Notes: a model not told the origin generated them from the letters alone. 64,000 bases of DNA from Acidovorax sp. (GCF_016783915.1 NZ_JADHVT010000001.1:1-64000); one strand, 5' to 3'. Positions 28,638 to 37,584 are shown, counted from the first letter of the stretch. Translations and numbers: made by a program.

Positions 28638-29249
28638 TCAGTGCAGGCCTCCGTACTTGTCTTCGCGGATGATGCGGGGCGTGATTTCACGCGGCTCGAT
28701 GGACACAGGCTCATACACCACGCGGCGCTGCTCGGCGTCGTAACGCATTTCGACATGACCGGACAATGGGAAATCCTTGCGGAAAGGGTGTCCAATAAAT
28801 CCGTAGTCCGTGAGAATGCGGCGCAGGTCGTTATGACCATCAAACACGATGCCAAACAGATCGAAGGCTTCGCGTTCGTACCAGTTGGCCGCATTCCACA
28901 AATCAGCTACCGAGGAAACGACCGGGAAATCATCGTCCTGGCAGAACACCTTGACGCGCACCCGCTGGTTGAGGCTGACCGACAACAGGTGCGACACCAC
29001 ACAGTAGCGGGCACCCTCGTGGACTGCATCGCCATACGCAGAATAGTCGACACCGCACAAATCGATCAACTGCTCAAAACGGCAACCTTCAGAATCGCGC
29101 AACAAGCGCATCGCATCCAGATAGTCCGCAGCAGCGACCACCACGGTGACCTCATCAAGAGCGACCGAAATCTGGCGCACTTTGGCACCCAGTGCCGCAG
29201 AGATATTGTCCTTGAGCCTCTCAGGCCGAATGGCAACAGCTGTCATCAT
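28638..29249 (-). CDS. nuoC: NADH-quinone oxidoreductase subunit C
   Basis: A 203-residue 30-kDa-type subunit. [31 protein letters not shown] in its C-terminal half is the family signature, followed by [20 protein letters not shown] place the start at ATG 29249 (a second ATG follows directly); a longer frame to 29270 would overlap nuoB. It lies between nuoB and nuoD. Confidence 0.96.
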   Translation of the reverse strand: MMTAVAIRPERLKDNISAALGAKVRQISVALDEVTVVVAAADYLDAMRLLRDSEGCRFEQLIDLCGVDYSAYGDAVHEGARYCVVSHLLSVSLNQRVRVKVFCQDDDFPVVSSVADLWNAANWYEREAFDLFGIVFDGHNDLRRILTDYGFIGHPFRKDFPLSGHVEMRYDAEQRRVVYEPVSIEPREITPRIIREDKYGGLH

Positions 29250-29256
29250 CAACCCT

Positions 29257-29736
29257 TCAGACGCGAGCAATGGTGTTGGTGCGGCGAATCTTCTGCTGCA
29301 GCTGGATGATCCCGTAGATCAAAGCTTCTGCCGTTGGAGGACAGCCTGGCACATAGACATCCACCGGCACGATGCGGTCACAACCGCGCACCACCGAATA
29401 GCTGTAGTGGTAGTAACCACCGCCATTGGCACACGAACCCATCGACAAGACCCAGCGCGGCTCGGACATCTGGTCGTACACCTTGCGCAGTGCTGGAGCC
29501 ATCTTGTTGCACAGCGTGCCGGCCACGATCATCAGGTCGGACTGGCGGGGACTGGCACGGAATACTTCCGCACCAAAACGGCCAATGTCATACCGGGCAG
29601 CCGCAGCGTGCATCATCTCGACAGCACAGCAGGCCAGACCAAACGTCATCGGCCACAAGGAACCTGTCTTGGCCCAATTCACCACAGAGTCATAGCTCGT
29701 GGTGATGAAGCCTTCCTTCATCACGCCTTCAATCAT
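29257..29736 (-). CDS. nuoB: NADH-quinone oxidoreductase subunit B (cluster N2)
   Basis: A 159-residue subunit that binds the terminal 4Fe-4S cluster N2. The unusual tandem cysteines are in [12 protein letters not shown] (near residues 33-44); the other ligands are in [11 protein letters not shown] and [12 protein letters not shown]. It passes electrons to quinone at the NuoD/NuoH interface. It follows nuoA by 24 bases. Confidence 0.98.
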   Translation of the reverse strand: MIEGVMKEGFITTSYDSVVNWAKTGSLWPMTFGLACCAVEMMHAAAARYDIGRFGAEVFRASPRQSDLMIVAGTLCNKMAPALRKVYDQMSEPRWVLSMGSCANGGGYYHYSYSVVRGCDRIVPVDVYVPGCPPTAEALIYGIIQLQQKIRRTNTIARV

Positions 29737-29760
29737 TGCATTGTCCTTGTTGAAGTCCGC

Positions 29761-30120
29761 TCATTCCCAATCCAGGGCACCCTTTTTCCATTCGTAGGCA
29801 AAACCCACGACCAGGATGGCCAGGAAAATCACGACCGCCACAAAACCAGCCACCCCCACCTCGTGCAGCGTCACCGCCCACGGGAAAAGGAATGCGATTT
29901 CGAGGTCGAACAGAATGAAGAGAATGGCCACGAGGTAGTAACGCACATCGAATTTCATGCGCGCATCCTCGAAGGCTTCAAAGCCACATTCGTAGGGGGA
30001 GTTCTTTGCGGCATCCGGGCGATTGGGACCCAGTATGTAGCCGAGTACGAGGGGGACAACGCCTACGGCGATGCCGACCAAGATGAACAAAAGGACGGGG
30101 AGGTACTGATCGAGGTTCAT
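29761..30120 (-). CDS. nuoA: NADH-quinone oxidoreductase subunit A
   Basis: A 119-residue membrane subunit with three helices, the first gene of the nuo cluster. [42 protein letters not shown]-type sequence fills residues 38-80 and includes the conserved acidic residues of helix 2. The ATG at 30120 is chosen over an upstream start because sequence before it is not conserved in type. A tRNA-Leu gene ends 74 bases upstream on the same strand. Confidence 0.97.
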   Translation of the reverse strand: MNLDQYLPVLLFILVGIAVGVVPLVLGYILGPNRPDAAKNSPYECGFEAFEDARMKFDVRYYLVAILFILFDLEIAFLFPWAVTLHEVGVAGFVAVVIFLAILVVGFAYEWKKGALDWE

Positions 30121-30193
30121 CTTGAGGATGTGCTCACCGCTGTGGCCTTGCCCGTCAGGACCCAAGCCGGGTCATGCAGGCAGGCCTTTGTTT

Positions 30194-30278
30194 TGGTGCC
30201 GTCGGCGAGACTCGAACTCGCACAGCTTTCGCCACTACCCCCTCAAGATAGCGTGTCTACCAATTTCACCACGACGGC
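30194..30278 (-). tRNA. tRNA-Leu (anticodon GAG)
   Basis: Read on the minus strand, 85 bases fold as a class II tRNA: acceptor GCCGTCG pairs with CGACGGC, the D-arm contains GGTGAAATTGGTAGACAC, the anticodon stem CTATC/GGTAG holds loop TTGAGGG with GAG at 30244-30242, a long variable arm follows, and the T-arm has GTTCGAGTC. The 3' CCA is encoded (30196-30194). The sequence closely resembles E. coli tRNA-Leu(GAG). It lies between secG and nuoA, both on the same strand. Confidence 0.95.
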
Positions 30279-30392
30279 TGATTTTTGCATCTGGATGGCA
30301 TGAGGAACCTTGCGGCTTTGGCTTTCCAGACAATCCGGAATTCTACTCCGGAAAAACCCTGCTTCGGCCCTCTGGGCCGAAATTCAGTTCAA

Positions 30393-30758
30393 TTATTTGG
30401 TCGGGATCTGCGCGGCGCCCGAGGCAGGAACAGCAGGCACGACAACCGCCTCAGAAGCAGGCGCGCCAGCAGGCACCGCAGCGGCAGGCGTTTCCAGAAC
30501 GCTACCCGAACTGGCGGGACGAGCATTGCCAAAGTAGGCCAACGCCAGCGTAGAAACAAAGAACACCGCAGCCAACACCGCCGTGGTACGGGACAAGAAA
30601 TTGGCACTGCCACTGGCGCCAAAGAGGCTGCCCGAGCTGCCGCTACCGAAGGCTGCACCCATGTCGGCACCCTTGCCATGCTGGATCAAGATTAGGCCGA
30701 TCATGACCAGGGCCGCCAACATCTGCACCGCCAAAATCACATTCACGATAACGTTCAT
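30393..30758 (-). CDS. secG: Preprotein translocase subunit SecG
   Basis: A 121-residue inner-membrane protein, small partner of SecYE. Two helices (residues 4-23 and 58-78) flank the conserved loop with IQHGKGADMGAAFGSGSSGSLFG-type sequence and GSANFLSRTTA. The C-terminal 40 residues are a Pro/Ala/Val-rich tail longer than in E. coli and of no known function. It lies 42 bases downstream of tpiA, the usual betaproteobacterial arrangement. Confidence 0.96.
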   Translation of the reverse strand: MNVIVNVILAVQMLAALVMIGLILIQHGKGADMGAAFGSGSSGSLFGASGSANFLSRTTAVLAAVFFVSTLALAYFGNARPASSGSVLETPAAAVPAGAPASEAVVVPAVPASGAAQIPTK

Positions 30759-30800
30759 TCTCTATTCACTCCTGATTGAATTGTTTGACTCGCAGCCGCC

Positions 30801-31550
30801 TCAACGGGCGGCCGCAATGATTTGTAGAAAGTCAGGCGCCTTCAGCGAAGCACCACCGACCAGGCCACCGTCGATATCGGGCTGCGCCAGCAACTGCGCC
30901 GCATTGGCGGCATTCATGCTGCCGCCATACAGCAACCGAATGCGGTCTGCATGCTCGCTCGCCGCAGCAAGCTGGGTGCGCAGCACTCCATGCACCGCTT
31001 GCGCCTGCTCCGGCGATGCAGTACGCCCCGTGCCAATCGCCCATACAGGCTCATACGCCACCACAATCTCGCTGATGCAATGGCCGTTGAGATGAATCAC
31101 CGCTGCGAGCTGCCGCTTGACCACGGCTTCGGTGAGCCCTGCCTCGCGCTCTTGCAATGTCTCCCCCACGCAGACCACAGGAGTTACACCCGCCGCCAAT
31201 GCGCGCTGCGCCTTCTCGGCCACCACCACGTCCGTCTCGCCGTGGTACTGGCGGCGCTCGGAGTGCCCCACTAATGCGTAACGCACGCCGAAATCCTTCA
31301 GCATGGCCACCGACACCTCACCGGTATAGGCGCCCACCTCATGGCAAGACACATCCTGTGCCGCCACCGCAATGGTGGTGCCTGCCGTGAGTGCTTGTAC
31401 CTGCGCCATATACGGCATGGGCACTGCGACGGCCACATCACAAGCCACATCCGCCACGCCTGCAATCAACGCCTTCAGCAATGCCTCGTTGGCAGCCAGA
31501 CTGCCGTTCATCTTCCAGTTGCCTGCGATGAGTTTTTTCTTGTTGCTCAT
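30801..31550 (-). CDS. tpiA: Triosephosphate isomerase
   Basis: A 249-residue TIM-barrel enzyme that interconverts dihydroxyacetone phosphate and glyceraldehyde 3-phosphate. Active-site residues are seen in GNWKMNG (Lys, residues 10-16), VGHSERRQ (His, near 98) and [12 protein letters not shown] (catalytic Glu, near 170), with the phosphate loop LLYGGSMN near 215 and [10 protein letters not shown] near 233. ATG at 31550 is chosen because the family N-terminus begins there. The upstream quinone oxidoreductase gene stops 2 bases before it. Confidence 0.98.
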   Translation of the reverse strand: MSNKKKLIAGNWKMNGSLAANEALLKALIAGVADVACDVAVAVPMPYMAQVQALTAGTTIAVAAQDVSCHEVGAYTGEVSVAMLKDFGVRYALVGHSERRQYHGETDVVVAEKAQRALAAGVTPVVCVGETLQEREAGLTEAVVKRQLAAVIHLNGHCISEIVVAYEPVWAIGTGRTASPEQAQAVHGVLRTQLAAASEHADRIRLLYGGSMNAANAAQLLAQPDIDGGLVGGASLKAPDFLQIIAAAR

Positions 31551-31552
31551 GA

Positions 31553-32539
31553 TTACCACGTCAAAACAATCTTGCCGATGTGCTGGTTGGATTCCATCAA
31601 TGCATGGGCCTGGGCAGCATTCGCGGCAGCAAACGTGCTGTGGATGACCGGGCGCACCTTGCCCGTTGCCAGCAGGGGCCAAACACGCTCGCGCAGCGCC
31701 CGGGCAATCGCCCCCTTGAAAGCCACAGGACGCGGACGCAACGTAGACCCCGTGATGGTGAGCCGCTTGCGCAGCACCAGACCTGCATTGAAACCGCTCT
31801 GCACCCCCCCTTGCACGGCGATGATGACGATACGGCCATCCTCCGCCAGGCATTCCACCTCGCGAGCGACATAGTCGCCGGCGACCATGTCGAGCACCAC
31901 GTCAACACCATGCCCCTCGGTAATTCGCTTCGCCTCGGCCACAAAGTCCTGCGACTTGTAGTTGATGGCGTGATGCGCTCCCAGTGCCAGGCAAGCCGCA
32001 CACTTGTCATCGCTGCCAGCGGTGGCAATCACAGTAGCACCGAAGGCGCGAGCCAGCTGGATGGCGGTCACGCCAATCCCGCTCGTACCGCCCTGTACCA
32101 GCAGCGCTTCCCCTGACTGCAACCGCGCACGGTCAAACACATTGCTCCACACCGTGAAGAACGTCTCTGGAAGTGATGCAGCCTCCACGTCACTGAAACC
32201 ATCAGGCACCGGCAGACACTGCACAACCGGCGCCACACACCACTGCGCATAGCCACCGCCTGCCACCAACGCGCAAACACGGTCACCCACACGGATACCC
32301 GCCTCCGCCATGGCCGACGCATCGCCCGACTCAACCACCCCTGCCACCTCCAAGCCCGGAAGATCGGAGGTCCCGGGCGGCGGCGCATAGTGTCCCAATC
32401 GTTGCAAGACATCGGGGCGATTGATGCCACTGGCCGCAACGCGGATCAGCAGCTCACCCGCACCCGCCACGGGCACCGGGCGCTCACCCAGACGCAGCAC
32501 TTCAGGCCCACCAAAAGATGTGATCTCGACAGCATGCAT
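31553..32539 (-). CDS. NAD(P)H quinone oxidoreductase, zinc-free MDR family (PIG3-like)
   Basis: A 328-residue medium-chain dehydrogenase/reductase. The N-terminal GroES-like domain has the family segment [19 protein letters not shown] without the zinc-binding cysteine cluster, and the Rossmann fold has the nucleotide motif [20 protein letters not shown] (near residue 145). These features match the PIG3/quinone oxidoreductase branch, which reduces quinones with NADPH. The start ATG at 32539 precedes [15 protein letters not shown]. The gene is between pnp and tpiA. Confidence 0.92.
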   Translation of the reverse strand: MHAVEITSFGGPEVLRLGERPVPVAGAGELLIRVAASGINRPDVLQRLGHYAPPPGTSDLPGLEVAGVVESGDASAMAEAGIRVGDRVCALVAGGGYAQWCVAPVVQCLPVPDGFSDVEAASLPETFFTVWSNVFDRARLQSGEALLVQGGTSGIGVTAIQLARAFGATVIATAGSDDKCAACLALGAHHAINYKSQDFVAEAKRITEGHGVDVVLDMVAGDYVAREVECLAEDGRIVIIAVQGGVQSGFNAGLVLRKRLTITGSTLRPRPVAFKGAIARALRERVWPLLATGKVRPVIHSTFAAANAAQAHALMESNQHIGKIVLTW

Positions 32540-32573
32540 AACGGGTTTCACCGGAGAGGGATTGAGATGATTT

Positions 32574-32624
32574 AGGCCGCCAGCGCATGATTTACATGCA
32601 CCAGCAGCTACCAAATCAATAGCA
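32574..32624. repeat. Dispersed palindromic repeat, copy 4 (upstream of quinone oxidoreductase)
   Basis: AGCGCATGATTTACATGC and CAGCAGCTACCAAATCAATAG are degenerate arms of the family; the GCGCATGATTTA part is shared with the copy in the LysR gene. It lies in the 95-base gap between pnp and the quinone oxidoreductase gene. Confidence 0.55.
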
Positions 32625-32634
32625 GATCAACGAT

Positions 32635-34878
32635 TTAGCCGTTCACCTGAGCAGACGCACCATCTGCAGGCAAGTCCTGCTGCTGTTGCTGCTCTGCGGG
32701 ATGACGTCCGCCATCGCGGCCATGGTCGCGGCGTGGTTCGCGATCACCACGCTCTGCGGGCGCAGGACGGTCGCTGCCACCGGCGGGACGATCGGCCAGC
32801 ACCTTCATGGACAGCTTCACGCGGCCCTTTTCATCGGTTTCCATGACCTTGACCTTCACGATCTGGCCTTCGGTCAAGTAGTCGGACACCTTCTCGACGC
32901 GCTCGTGGGCGATCTGGCTGATGTGCAGCAGACCATCCTTGCCGGGCAGCAGGTTGATCAGCGCGCCAAAGTCAAGGATCTTGGTCACAGGGCCTTCGTA
33001 GATCTTGCCGATCTCGACTTCTGCCGTGATCTGCTCGATGCGCTTCTTGGCTTCGTCGGCCTTGGCAGCGTCGGTGGCTGCAATGGTGATGGTGCCATCT
33101 TCCTCGATGTTGATCTGGCAGCCGGTTTCTTCGGTCAGCGCGCGGATCACAGCGCCGCCCTTGCCGATCACATCACGGATCTTTTCGGGGTTGATCTTCA
33201 TGGTGTACAACTTGGGTGCGAAGTTCGACACTTCGGTCTTGGCTTCACCCATGGCCTCTTGCATCTTGCCCAGGATGTGCATGCGCGCTTCCTTGGCCTG
33301 GGCCAGCGCCACCTGCATGATTTCCTTGGTGATGCCCTGAATCTTGATGTCCATCTGCAGCGCCGTGATACCGCCAGTGGTACCCGCCACCTTGAAGTCC
33401 ATGTCACCCAGGTGATCTTCGTCACCCAGGATGTCAGTCAGCACGGCGAAACGGTTGGCGTCCTTGATCAGGCCCATGGCAATACCGGCCACATGCGCCT
33501 TCATAGGCACGCCAGCGTCCATCAGCGATAGGCAGCCGCCGCAGACAGAAGCCATCGACGAGGAGCCATTGGACTCAGTGATTTCGGACACCACACGCAT
33601 GGTGTAGGGGAACTCTTCCTTGGTAGGCAGCACAGCCACCAGAGCGCGCTTGGCCAGACGGCCGTGGCCGATTTCGCGGCGCTTGGTCGAACCCATGCGG
33701 CCCACTTCGCCAGTGGCAAAGGGAGGCATGTTGTAGTGCATCATGAAGCGGTCTTCATACTCACCGGCCAGCGCATCGATGCGCTGCGCATCGCGCTCGG
33801 TGCCCAGCGTGGTCACGACCAGCGCCTGGGTTTCTCCACGCGTGAACAGGGCCGAGCCGTGGGCACGGGGCAGCACGCTGTTGCGGATCTCGATGGGACG
33901 CACAGTGCGCGTGTCGCGGCCGTCGATGCGGGGCTCGCCAGCCAGGATCTGGCTGCGCACGATACCGGCTTCGATGTCGAACAACATGCCCTCGACCTTG
34001 ACGGAGTCGAACTCCACGCCACCGGCCTTGAGGCCGGCCATCACAGCGGCGTAGGCCTCGCGGCAGGCCTGGGTGCGTGCTTGCTTGTTGCGGATCTGGT
34101 AAGCAGCGCGCAGCTTGTCGTCGGCCAGGGCCACCACCTTGGAGATGAGGGCTTCGTCCTTGGCAGGCGCTTCCCATTGCCACACAGGCTTACCGGCATC
34201 GCGCACCAGTTCGTGGATGGCGTTGATGGCCACGTTGCCCTGCTCGTGACCGAACACCACGGCACCCAGCATGATTTCTTCGGACAGTTGCTGGGCTTCA
34301 GATTCGACCATCAGCACTGCGGCTTGGGTACCAGCCACCACCAGATCCATCTGCGAGTTCTTGCGCGCAGTCTGGCCGGGGTTGAGCACGTATTCACCGT
34401 TGATATAACCCACGCGTGCGGCACCGATGGGGCCGTTGAACGGAATGCCCGAGATGGCCAGGGCTGCGCTGGTAGCGATCAGCGCTGCGATGTCAGCGTC
34501 CACTTCGGGGTTCAGCGACACCGTGTGGATGACCACATGCACTTCGTTGAAGAAACCTTCGGGGAACAGCGGACGGATGGGGCGGTCGATCAGGCGGCTG
34601 GTCAGGGTTTCGTGCTCGCTGGGCTTGGCTTCGCGCTTGAAGAAGCTGCCAGGGATCTTGCCGGCGGCGTAGGTCTTCTCGATGTAATCCACCGTCAGGG
34701 GGAAGAAGTCCTGGCCGGGCTTGGCCGACTTGGAAGCCACCACGGTGGCCAGCACCACGGTGTCGTCAATGTTCACCAGCACGGCGCCGGAGGCCTGGCG
34801 GGCGATCTCGCCCGTTTCCATGATGACGGTCTTGTCACCCCACTGGAAGGTCTTGGTGACTTTGTTGAAAATACTCAT
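32635..34878 (-). CDS. pnp: Polyribonucleotide nucleotidyltransferase (PNPase)
   Basis: A 747-residue 3'-5' phosphorolytic exoribonuclease and degradosome component. Two RNase PH domains are present: the first covers residues 10-145, the second begins near 325 with [15 protein letters not shown]; the phosphate-binding [13 protein letters not shown] is near 437. A KH domain ([16 protein letters not shown]) and an S1 domain ([18 protein letters not shown]) follow. The last 50 residues are an Arg/Gly/Asp-rich tail with five glutamines, longer than in E. coli. AGGAGCT precedes the ATG at 34878 at the edge of a palindromic repeat. Confidence 0.98.
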   Translation of the reverse strand: MSIFNKVTKTFQWGDKTVIMETGEIARQASGAVLVNIDDTVVLATVVASKSAKPGQDFFPLTVDYIEKTYAAGKIPGSFFKREAKPSEHETLTSRLIDRPIRPLFPEGFFNEVHVVIHTVSLNPEVDADIAALIATSAALAISGIPFNGPIGAARVGYINGEYVLNPGQTARKNSQMDLVVAGTQAAVLMVESEAQQLSEEIMLGAVVFGHEQGNVAINAIHELVRDAGKPVWQWEAPAKDEALISKVVALADDKLRAAYQIRNKQARTQACREAYAAVMAGLKAGGVEFDSVKVEGMLFDIEAGIVRSQILAGEPRIDGRDTRTVRPIEIRNSVLPRAHGSALFTRGETQALVVTTLGTERDAQRIDALAGEYEDRFMMHYNMPPFATGEVGRMGSTKRREIGHGRLAKRALVAVLPTKEEFPYTMRVVSEITESNGSSSMASVCGGCLSLMDAGVPMKAHVAGIAMGLIKDANRFAVLTDILGDEDHLGDMDFKVAGTTGGITALQMDIKIQGITKEIMQVALAQAKEARMHILGKMQEAMGEAKTEVSNFAPKLYTMKINPEKIRDVIGKGGAVIRALTEETGCQINIEEDGTITIAATDAAKADEAKKRIEQITAEVEIGKIYEGPVTKILDFGALINLLPGKDGLLHISQIAHERVEKVSDYLTEGQIVKVKVMETDEKGRVKLSMKVLADRPAGGSDRPAPAERGDREPRRDHGRDGGRHPAEQQQQQDLPADGASAQVNG

Positions 34879-35032
34879 GTTCAGCTCCTATTTTGATAGC
34901 TGGTAGCGCTCTACCAGATTGTCTTGGAGGGCAATTCAGAACACGATGCCATTCCAGGGAACCTGCGCACCAATCCATGGCGGCAACTTCATTGGAATGA
35001 CACAGCTTCGCTCCGTTTTGCGACTCCGAAGT
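34879..35032 (-). promoter_or_regulatory. pnp leader with an inverted repeat
   Basis: The 5' region of pnp downstream of the rpsO terminator. CATTCCA (34950-34956) and TGGAATG (34993-34999) are perfect inverted 7-mers enclosing about 36 bases. In E. coli pnp the leader forms a duplex that RNase III cuts, allowing PNPase autocontrol; a similar role here is inference. A half copy of the palindromic repeat lies next to the ribosome-binding site. Confidence 0.45.
34888..34917. repeat. Dispersed palindromic repeat, copy 5 (half copy at the pnp ribosome-binding site)
   Basis: TATTTTGATAGCT followed by GGTAGCGCTCTACC. TGGTAG and CTACCA form a small hairpin around CGCT. On the minus strand the repeat ends where the pnp Shine-Dalgarno AGGAGCT begins. 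Confidence 0.6.
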
Positions 35033-35070
35033 AAAAAACGCCTGAGCTAGCGGACTAACCCAGGCGTTTT
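35033..35070 (-). terminator. rpsO-pnp intergenic intrinsic terminator
   Basis: AAAACGCCTG (35035-35044) and CAGGCGTTTT (35061-35070) form a 10-base-pair stem with a 16-base loop. Read from rpsO, it ends in a run of six Ts (complement of A33-A38). It lies 16 bases after the rpsO stop, as the t1 terminator does in E. coli, and would let only part of transcription reach pnp. Confidence 0.85.
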
Positions 35071-35085
35071 CGCATGCAATGAAAA

Positions 35086-35352
35086 TTACTTGCGCAGACC
35101 CAACTTGGCGATCAGCGCGGTGTAACGGTCAGCGTCCTTGGCCTTCAGATAGTCCAGCAGCTTGCGACGACGGCTCACCATGCGCAGCAGGCCACGACGA
35201 CCATGGTGGTCCTTGGCGTGCGTCTTGAAGTGGGGAGTCAGTTCGTTGATGCGAGCGGTCAGCAGGGCCACTTGCACTTCTGGGCTACCAGTGTCATTGG
35301 CAGCACGGGCGTTCGCCTTGACGACTTCGGCCTTGATGGAGGATGCGATCAT
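35086..35352 (-). CDS. rpsO: Ribosomal protein uS15
   Basis: An 88-residue small-subunit protein that binds 16S rRNA helices early in assembly. [49 protein letters not shown]-type sequence over residues 22-72 is the family signature. The length is typical. The stop is followed by an intrinsic terminator, then pnp, the conserved rpsO-pnp order. Confidence 0.99.
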   Translation of the reverse strand: MIASSIKAEVVKANARAANDTGSPEVQVALLTARINELTPHFKTHAKDHHGRRGLLRMVSRRRKLLDYLKAKDADRYTALIAKLGLRK

Positions 35353-35682
35353 GTTTTTTCCTTGAATGTGATCTGCCGCAAGCGGAAGACCATGGTTTTA
35401 CTTGCGCCAGCAGCTGGAACGGCCGCGAGCGTGCGTCTTGCACCATGCAAAACCTTCGGATTATAACCCGACCCCCGATTCATACACAGTCCGGTCACTG
35501 ACGCTGCGCTTGTACGACCGTACGAGCCCCATCGTGAGCGACCTGGCGCGGGCAGTGTCGCGCAATTCTCACAGTGGTGCACATCGCAGGATGCGCATGC
35601 AGACGCCGGCGCGGGCAGCGGTAGGGCGCTTTAAGATGACCAGACTCCGCTCCAGCCGACTCAATGCACCGGAAAACTCGCC
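35353..35682. other. Divergent intergenic region upstream of rpsO
   Basis: A 330-base gap between rpsO (minus) and a small secreted protein gene (plus). A TATAAT on the minus strand at 35465-35460 is the likely rpsO promoter. I see no supported gene; short frames on both strands lack ribosome-binding sites and recognizable sequence. Confidence 0.6.
35460..35488 (-). promoter_or_regulatory. Candidate rpsO promoter
   Basis: A perfect -10 TATAAT (35465-35460) lies on the minus strand 108 bases upstream of rpsO. With a 17-base spacer the -35 would be TGTGTA, a weak match, so only the -10 is convincing. Confidence 0.5.
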
Positions 35683-35985
35683 ATGCCATTTCCTCTTCTG
35701 CAACAGCTCGCCCCCAAAACCACCCTTCGCACTTGGACAGCGCCTCTGCTTTGGCTCACTCTGGCGCTATGTCTTGCACAACTGCCCGAGGCGGGGCATG
35801 CCGCCAGCCAGAATTCAACCCAAAGTGTCCACGGCGAATTCAGCAAAAAGAAAAAATCCACCAAGGTGAAACAAGAACGAAGCGCCTCTGAGGAAAGCCG
35901 CTCAGATCGTGATCGCCGACTCTATCGGGAGTGCAAGGGCCGCGCCAATGCGGGCGCATGCCTGGGGTATACGCAAAAACCTTGA
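35683..35985 (+). CDS. Small secreted or periplasmic protein of unknown function
   Basis: A 100-residue protein with a clear signal peptide: a short basic start, hydrophobic PLLWLTLALCLAQL (residues 21-34) and a likely cleavage after GHAA near residue 41. The mature part of about 60 residues is strongly basic (KKKKSTKVKQER) and ends with DRDRRLYRECKGRANAGACLGYT, where two cysteines nine residues apart could form a disulfide. I do not recognise a named family. It stands alone, divergent from rpsO and convergent with moaE. Confidence 0.65.
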   Translation: MPFPLLQQLAPKTTLRTWTAPLLWLTLALCLAQLPEAGHAASQNSTQSVHGEFSKKKKSTKVKQERSASEESRSDRDRRLYRECKGRANAGACLGYTQKP

Positions 35986-36075
35986 GTCAACGCGCCACCA
36001 CGCACCCACAAGCTGGCTGAGGGGCCTCGCACTTTCCTGAAAGTCTATGTGCCCCACTTGGGGATGCCCCCAAGT

Positions 36076-36552
36076 TCAGGCATTTACTGCTGTGATCCCC
36101 CACCGCGCCAGCGCTGCATCGTCGCTCACCCGGGCATCCACCCAGCGGGAGCCTTGGGGAGTTTGTTCCTTTTTCCAGAATGGCGCCTGGGTCTTGAGAT
36201 AGTCCATCAAGAACTCGCAGACCTGAAAGCTCTGTCCCCGGTGGGCACTGGTCACCGCCACCAGAACGATCTGGTCGAGTGGCAGCAGCAGTCCCACGCG
36301 ATGGATCACGCGGGCACCAAAAATATCGAAGCGCCGAAAGGCCTCGTCCACCATGGCTTCGATGGATTTTTCGGTCATGCCGGGGTAATGCTCCAACTCC
36401 ATGGAAGACACCAGGTCACCGTCGTTGCGATCGCGGACCGTGCCTACAAAGCTGCAGACAGCACCCACACCCTTGTTCTCGCGACGCAAGGCAGCGATTT
36501 CGGTGGACAGGTCAAAGTCCTCGGTCTGGATGGAAACGCGGGGCAAGGTCAT
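36076..36552 (-). CDS. moaE: Molybdopterin synthase catalytic subunit MoaE
   Basis: A 158-residue subunit that, with thiocarboxylated MoaD, converts cyclic pyranopterin monophosphate to molybdopterin. Conserved parts are GAVCSFVGTVRD, LEHYPGMTEKSIEAM (residues 53-67), HRVGLLLPLDQIVLVAV and SAHRGQSFQVCEFLMDYLKTQAPFWKKE, which holds the active-site lysines. It is on the same strand as moaD and moeA but separated from moaD by about 2.1 kb containing plus-strand genes. Confidence 0.96.
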   Translation of the reverse strand: MTLPRVSIQTEDFDLSTEIAALRRENKGVGAVCSFVGTVRDRNDGDLVSSMELEHYPGMTEKSIEAMVDEAFRRFDIFGARVIHRVGLLLPLDQIVLVAVTSAHRGQSFQVCEFLMDYLKTQAPFWKKEQTPQGSRWVDARVSDDAALARWGITAVNA

Positions 36553-36600
36553 GACAAATAGCTCTCAGCAGGGAGTGTGGAGTTCAGACAGGAAGGCACG

Positions 36601-36831
36601 TCAGGGCGAACGATGCAGCCGTGGCGCGGCCAGCAGGGCGCGCTCTTCTTCGACCACCTTGTTCAGCTGCGCCAGTGCGGGCGATGGGGGTAATTGGGTC
36701 AGCAATGCCTGCAGGCGCGTAACGTCGCCCACGGTGGGTGCCACCTTGATCTGAGCAATGGCGGCAGGCAGGTTGCCGCCCCGGACCAGCGCCAGCACCT
36801 TGGCGGGCCATTCACTTTTGTTGCGTGCCAT
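36601..36831 (-). CDS. Small protein of unknown function
   Basis: A 76-residue, mainly helical and basic protein with no signal peptide or membrane segment. It begins MARNKSEWPAKVLALVRGG and contains VAPTVGDVTRLQALLTQLP. ATG at 36831 is chosen; longer frames upstream overlap the divergent gene at 36920. It lies 48 bases upstream of moaE on the same strand and may share its transcript. I do not recognise a family; coding status rests on codon bias-like composition and position. Confidence 0.5.
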   Translation of the reverse strand: MARNKSEWPAKVLALVRGGNLPAAIAQIKVAPTVGDVTRLQALLTQLPPSPALAQLNKVVEEERALLAAPRLHRSP

Positions 36832-36919
36832 AGATTGGTAAAAACGTTTGTCTGTACGATTCGCCCGCACTGTACCCGCATGCGATCCTGGACGCGATCT
36901 TCCAAGCCCCCAAAGCCCC

Positions 36920-37174
36920 ATGGCCACACAAACGATTCAGACCGACCTCTACAAGCTCTACCCATCCCCGCGCAACACGGTCCGCGATGTGTTCGAGCAC
37001 CAGGTCTTCGTACCCCACCCCTACGCCATCATTGACCTGGATGTGATGGAACTGGCTGGCAAAACAACGCTGTTTGGCGCTTGCCGCCTGTCGGACATGA
37101 AAATGGGACAGGTGGTGACCTTCGAGCAGGCCTCCGATCAGGCCAGGTTCGAGCGGCTGTTCACCCCCGACTGA
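36920..37174 (+). CDS. Small conserved-looking protein of unknown function
   Basis: An 84-residue soluble protein starting MATQTIQTDLYKLYPSPRNTV and continuing with VFVPHPYAIIDLDVMELAGKTTLFGACRL; alternating hydrophobic residues suggest a mixed alpha/beta fold. No motif for nucleotide or metal binding is visible. It is followed 9 bases later by another small gene on the same strand, so the pair is probably an operon. ATG at 36920 is preferred to upstream starts, which would run into the divergent gene. Confidence 0.55.
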   Translation: MATQTIQTDLYKLYPSPRNTVRDVFEHQVFVPHPYAIIDLDVMELAGKTTLFGACRLSDMKMGQVVTFEQASDQARFERLFTPD

Positions 37175-37183
37175 ACCCACCCC

Positions 37184-37543
37184 ATGGACGACGACAACCA
37201 GATCCACGTGCCGCCCTCCTTCATGGCGGTGTACACCGACGCACGAGGTCGCCTGACGGAAAAGGCGGACGGCGTGCGCGCCCGCTACGAGCTGTGCGAA
37301 GACCTGGCGGGCCACCTGGTGGAGCACGCGCAGACGCTGTACCACGTGCAGGCGCCTTCCGAAGCGGAGATCCTGAGGCGCATCCACGCCGGACTGTGCA
37401 CCGCGGAATCCGGCGTGTCGGTGCCAGAGGCCACTTGGATCGTCACTCGCCTGGCCGAACTGCTGGTGTGGCCATGCCCTGAGCTGGTGCCGCCCCAGCC
37501 TGAACCTCCATACGATGCGGCCCAGTCACCGCTGGCAGGCTGA
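37184..37543 (+). CDS. Small acidic protein of unknown function
   Basis: A 119-residue acidic protein starting MDDDNQIHVPPSFMAVYTDARGRLT. The middle RYELCEDLAGHLVEHAQTLYHVQ and C-terminal WIVTRLAELLVWP are predicted helices; the tail is Pro-rich. I recall similar small proteins being labelled ATPase with chaperone activity in related genomes, but there is no Walker A or other ATPase motif here, so I do not adopt that name. It follows the 84-residue gene by 9 bases. Confidence 0.6.
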   Translation: MDDDNQIHVPPSFMAVYTDARGRLTEKADGVRARYELCEDLAGHLVEHAQTLYHVQAPSEAEILRRIHAGLCTAESGVSVPEATWIVTRLAELLVWPCPELVPPQPEPPYDAAQSPLAG

Positions 37544-37549
37544 CCACCT

Positions 37550-37578
37550 TTGGAACACAGAGGGCGTCTCGCTATACT
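37550..37578 (+). promoter_or_regulatory. Sigma-70-type promoter upstream of the DapA-family gene
   Basis: TTGGAA (37550-37555), a 17-base spacer and TATACT (37573-37578) give a good match to the housekeeping promoter. The predicted start of transcription is near 37585, leaving an untranslated leader of over 200 bases before the next recognised gene at 37809. Confidence 0.65.
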
Positions 37579-37584
37579 GCGCCC

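Noticed and set aside
35034-35075. AGCTAGCGGACTAAC within the rpsO terminator as a further repeat copy
   Set aside because: It shares only GCTAGCG with the dispersed repeat and is fully explained as the loop of the rpsO terminator.
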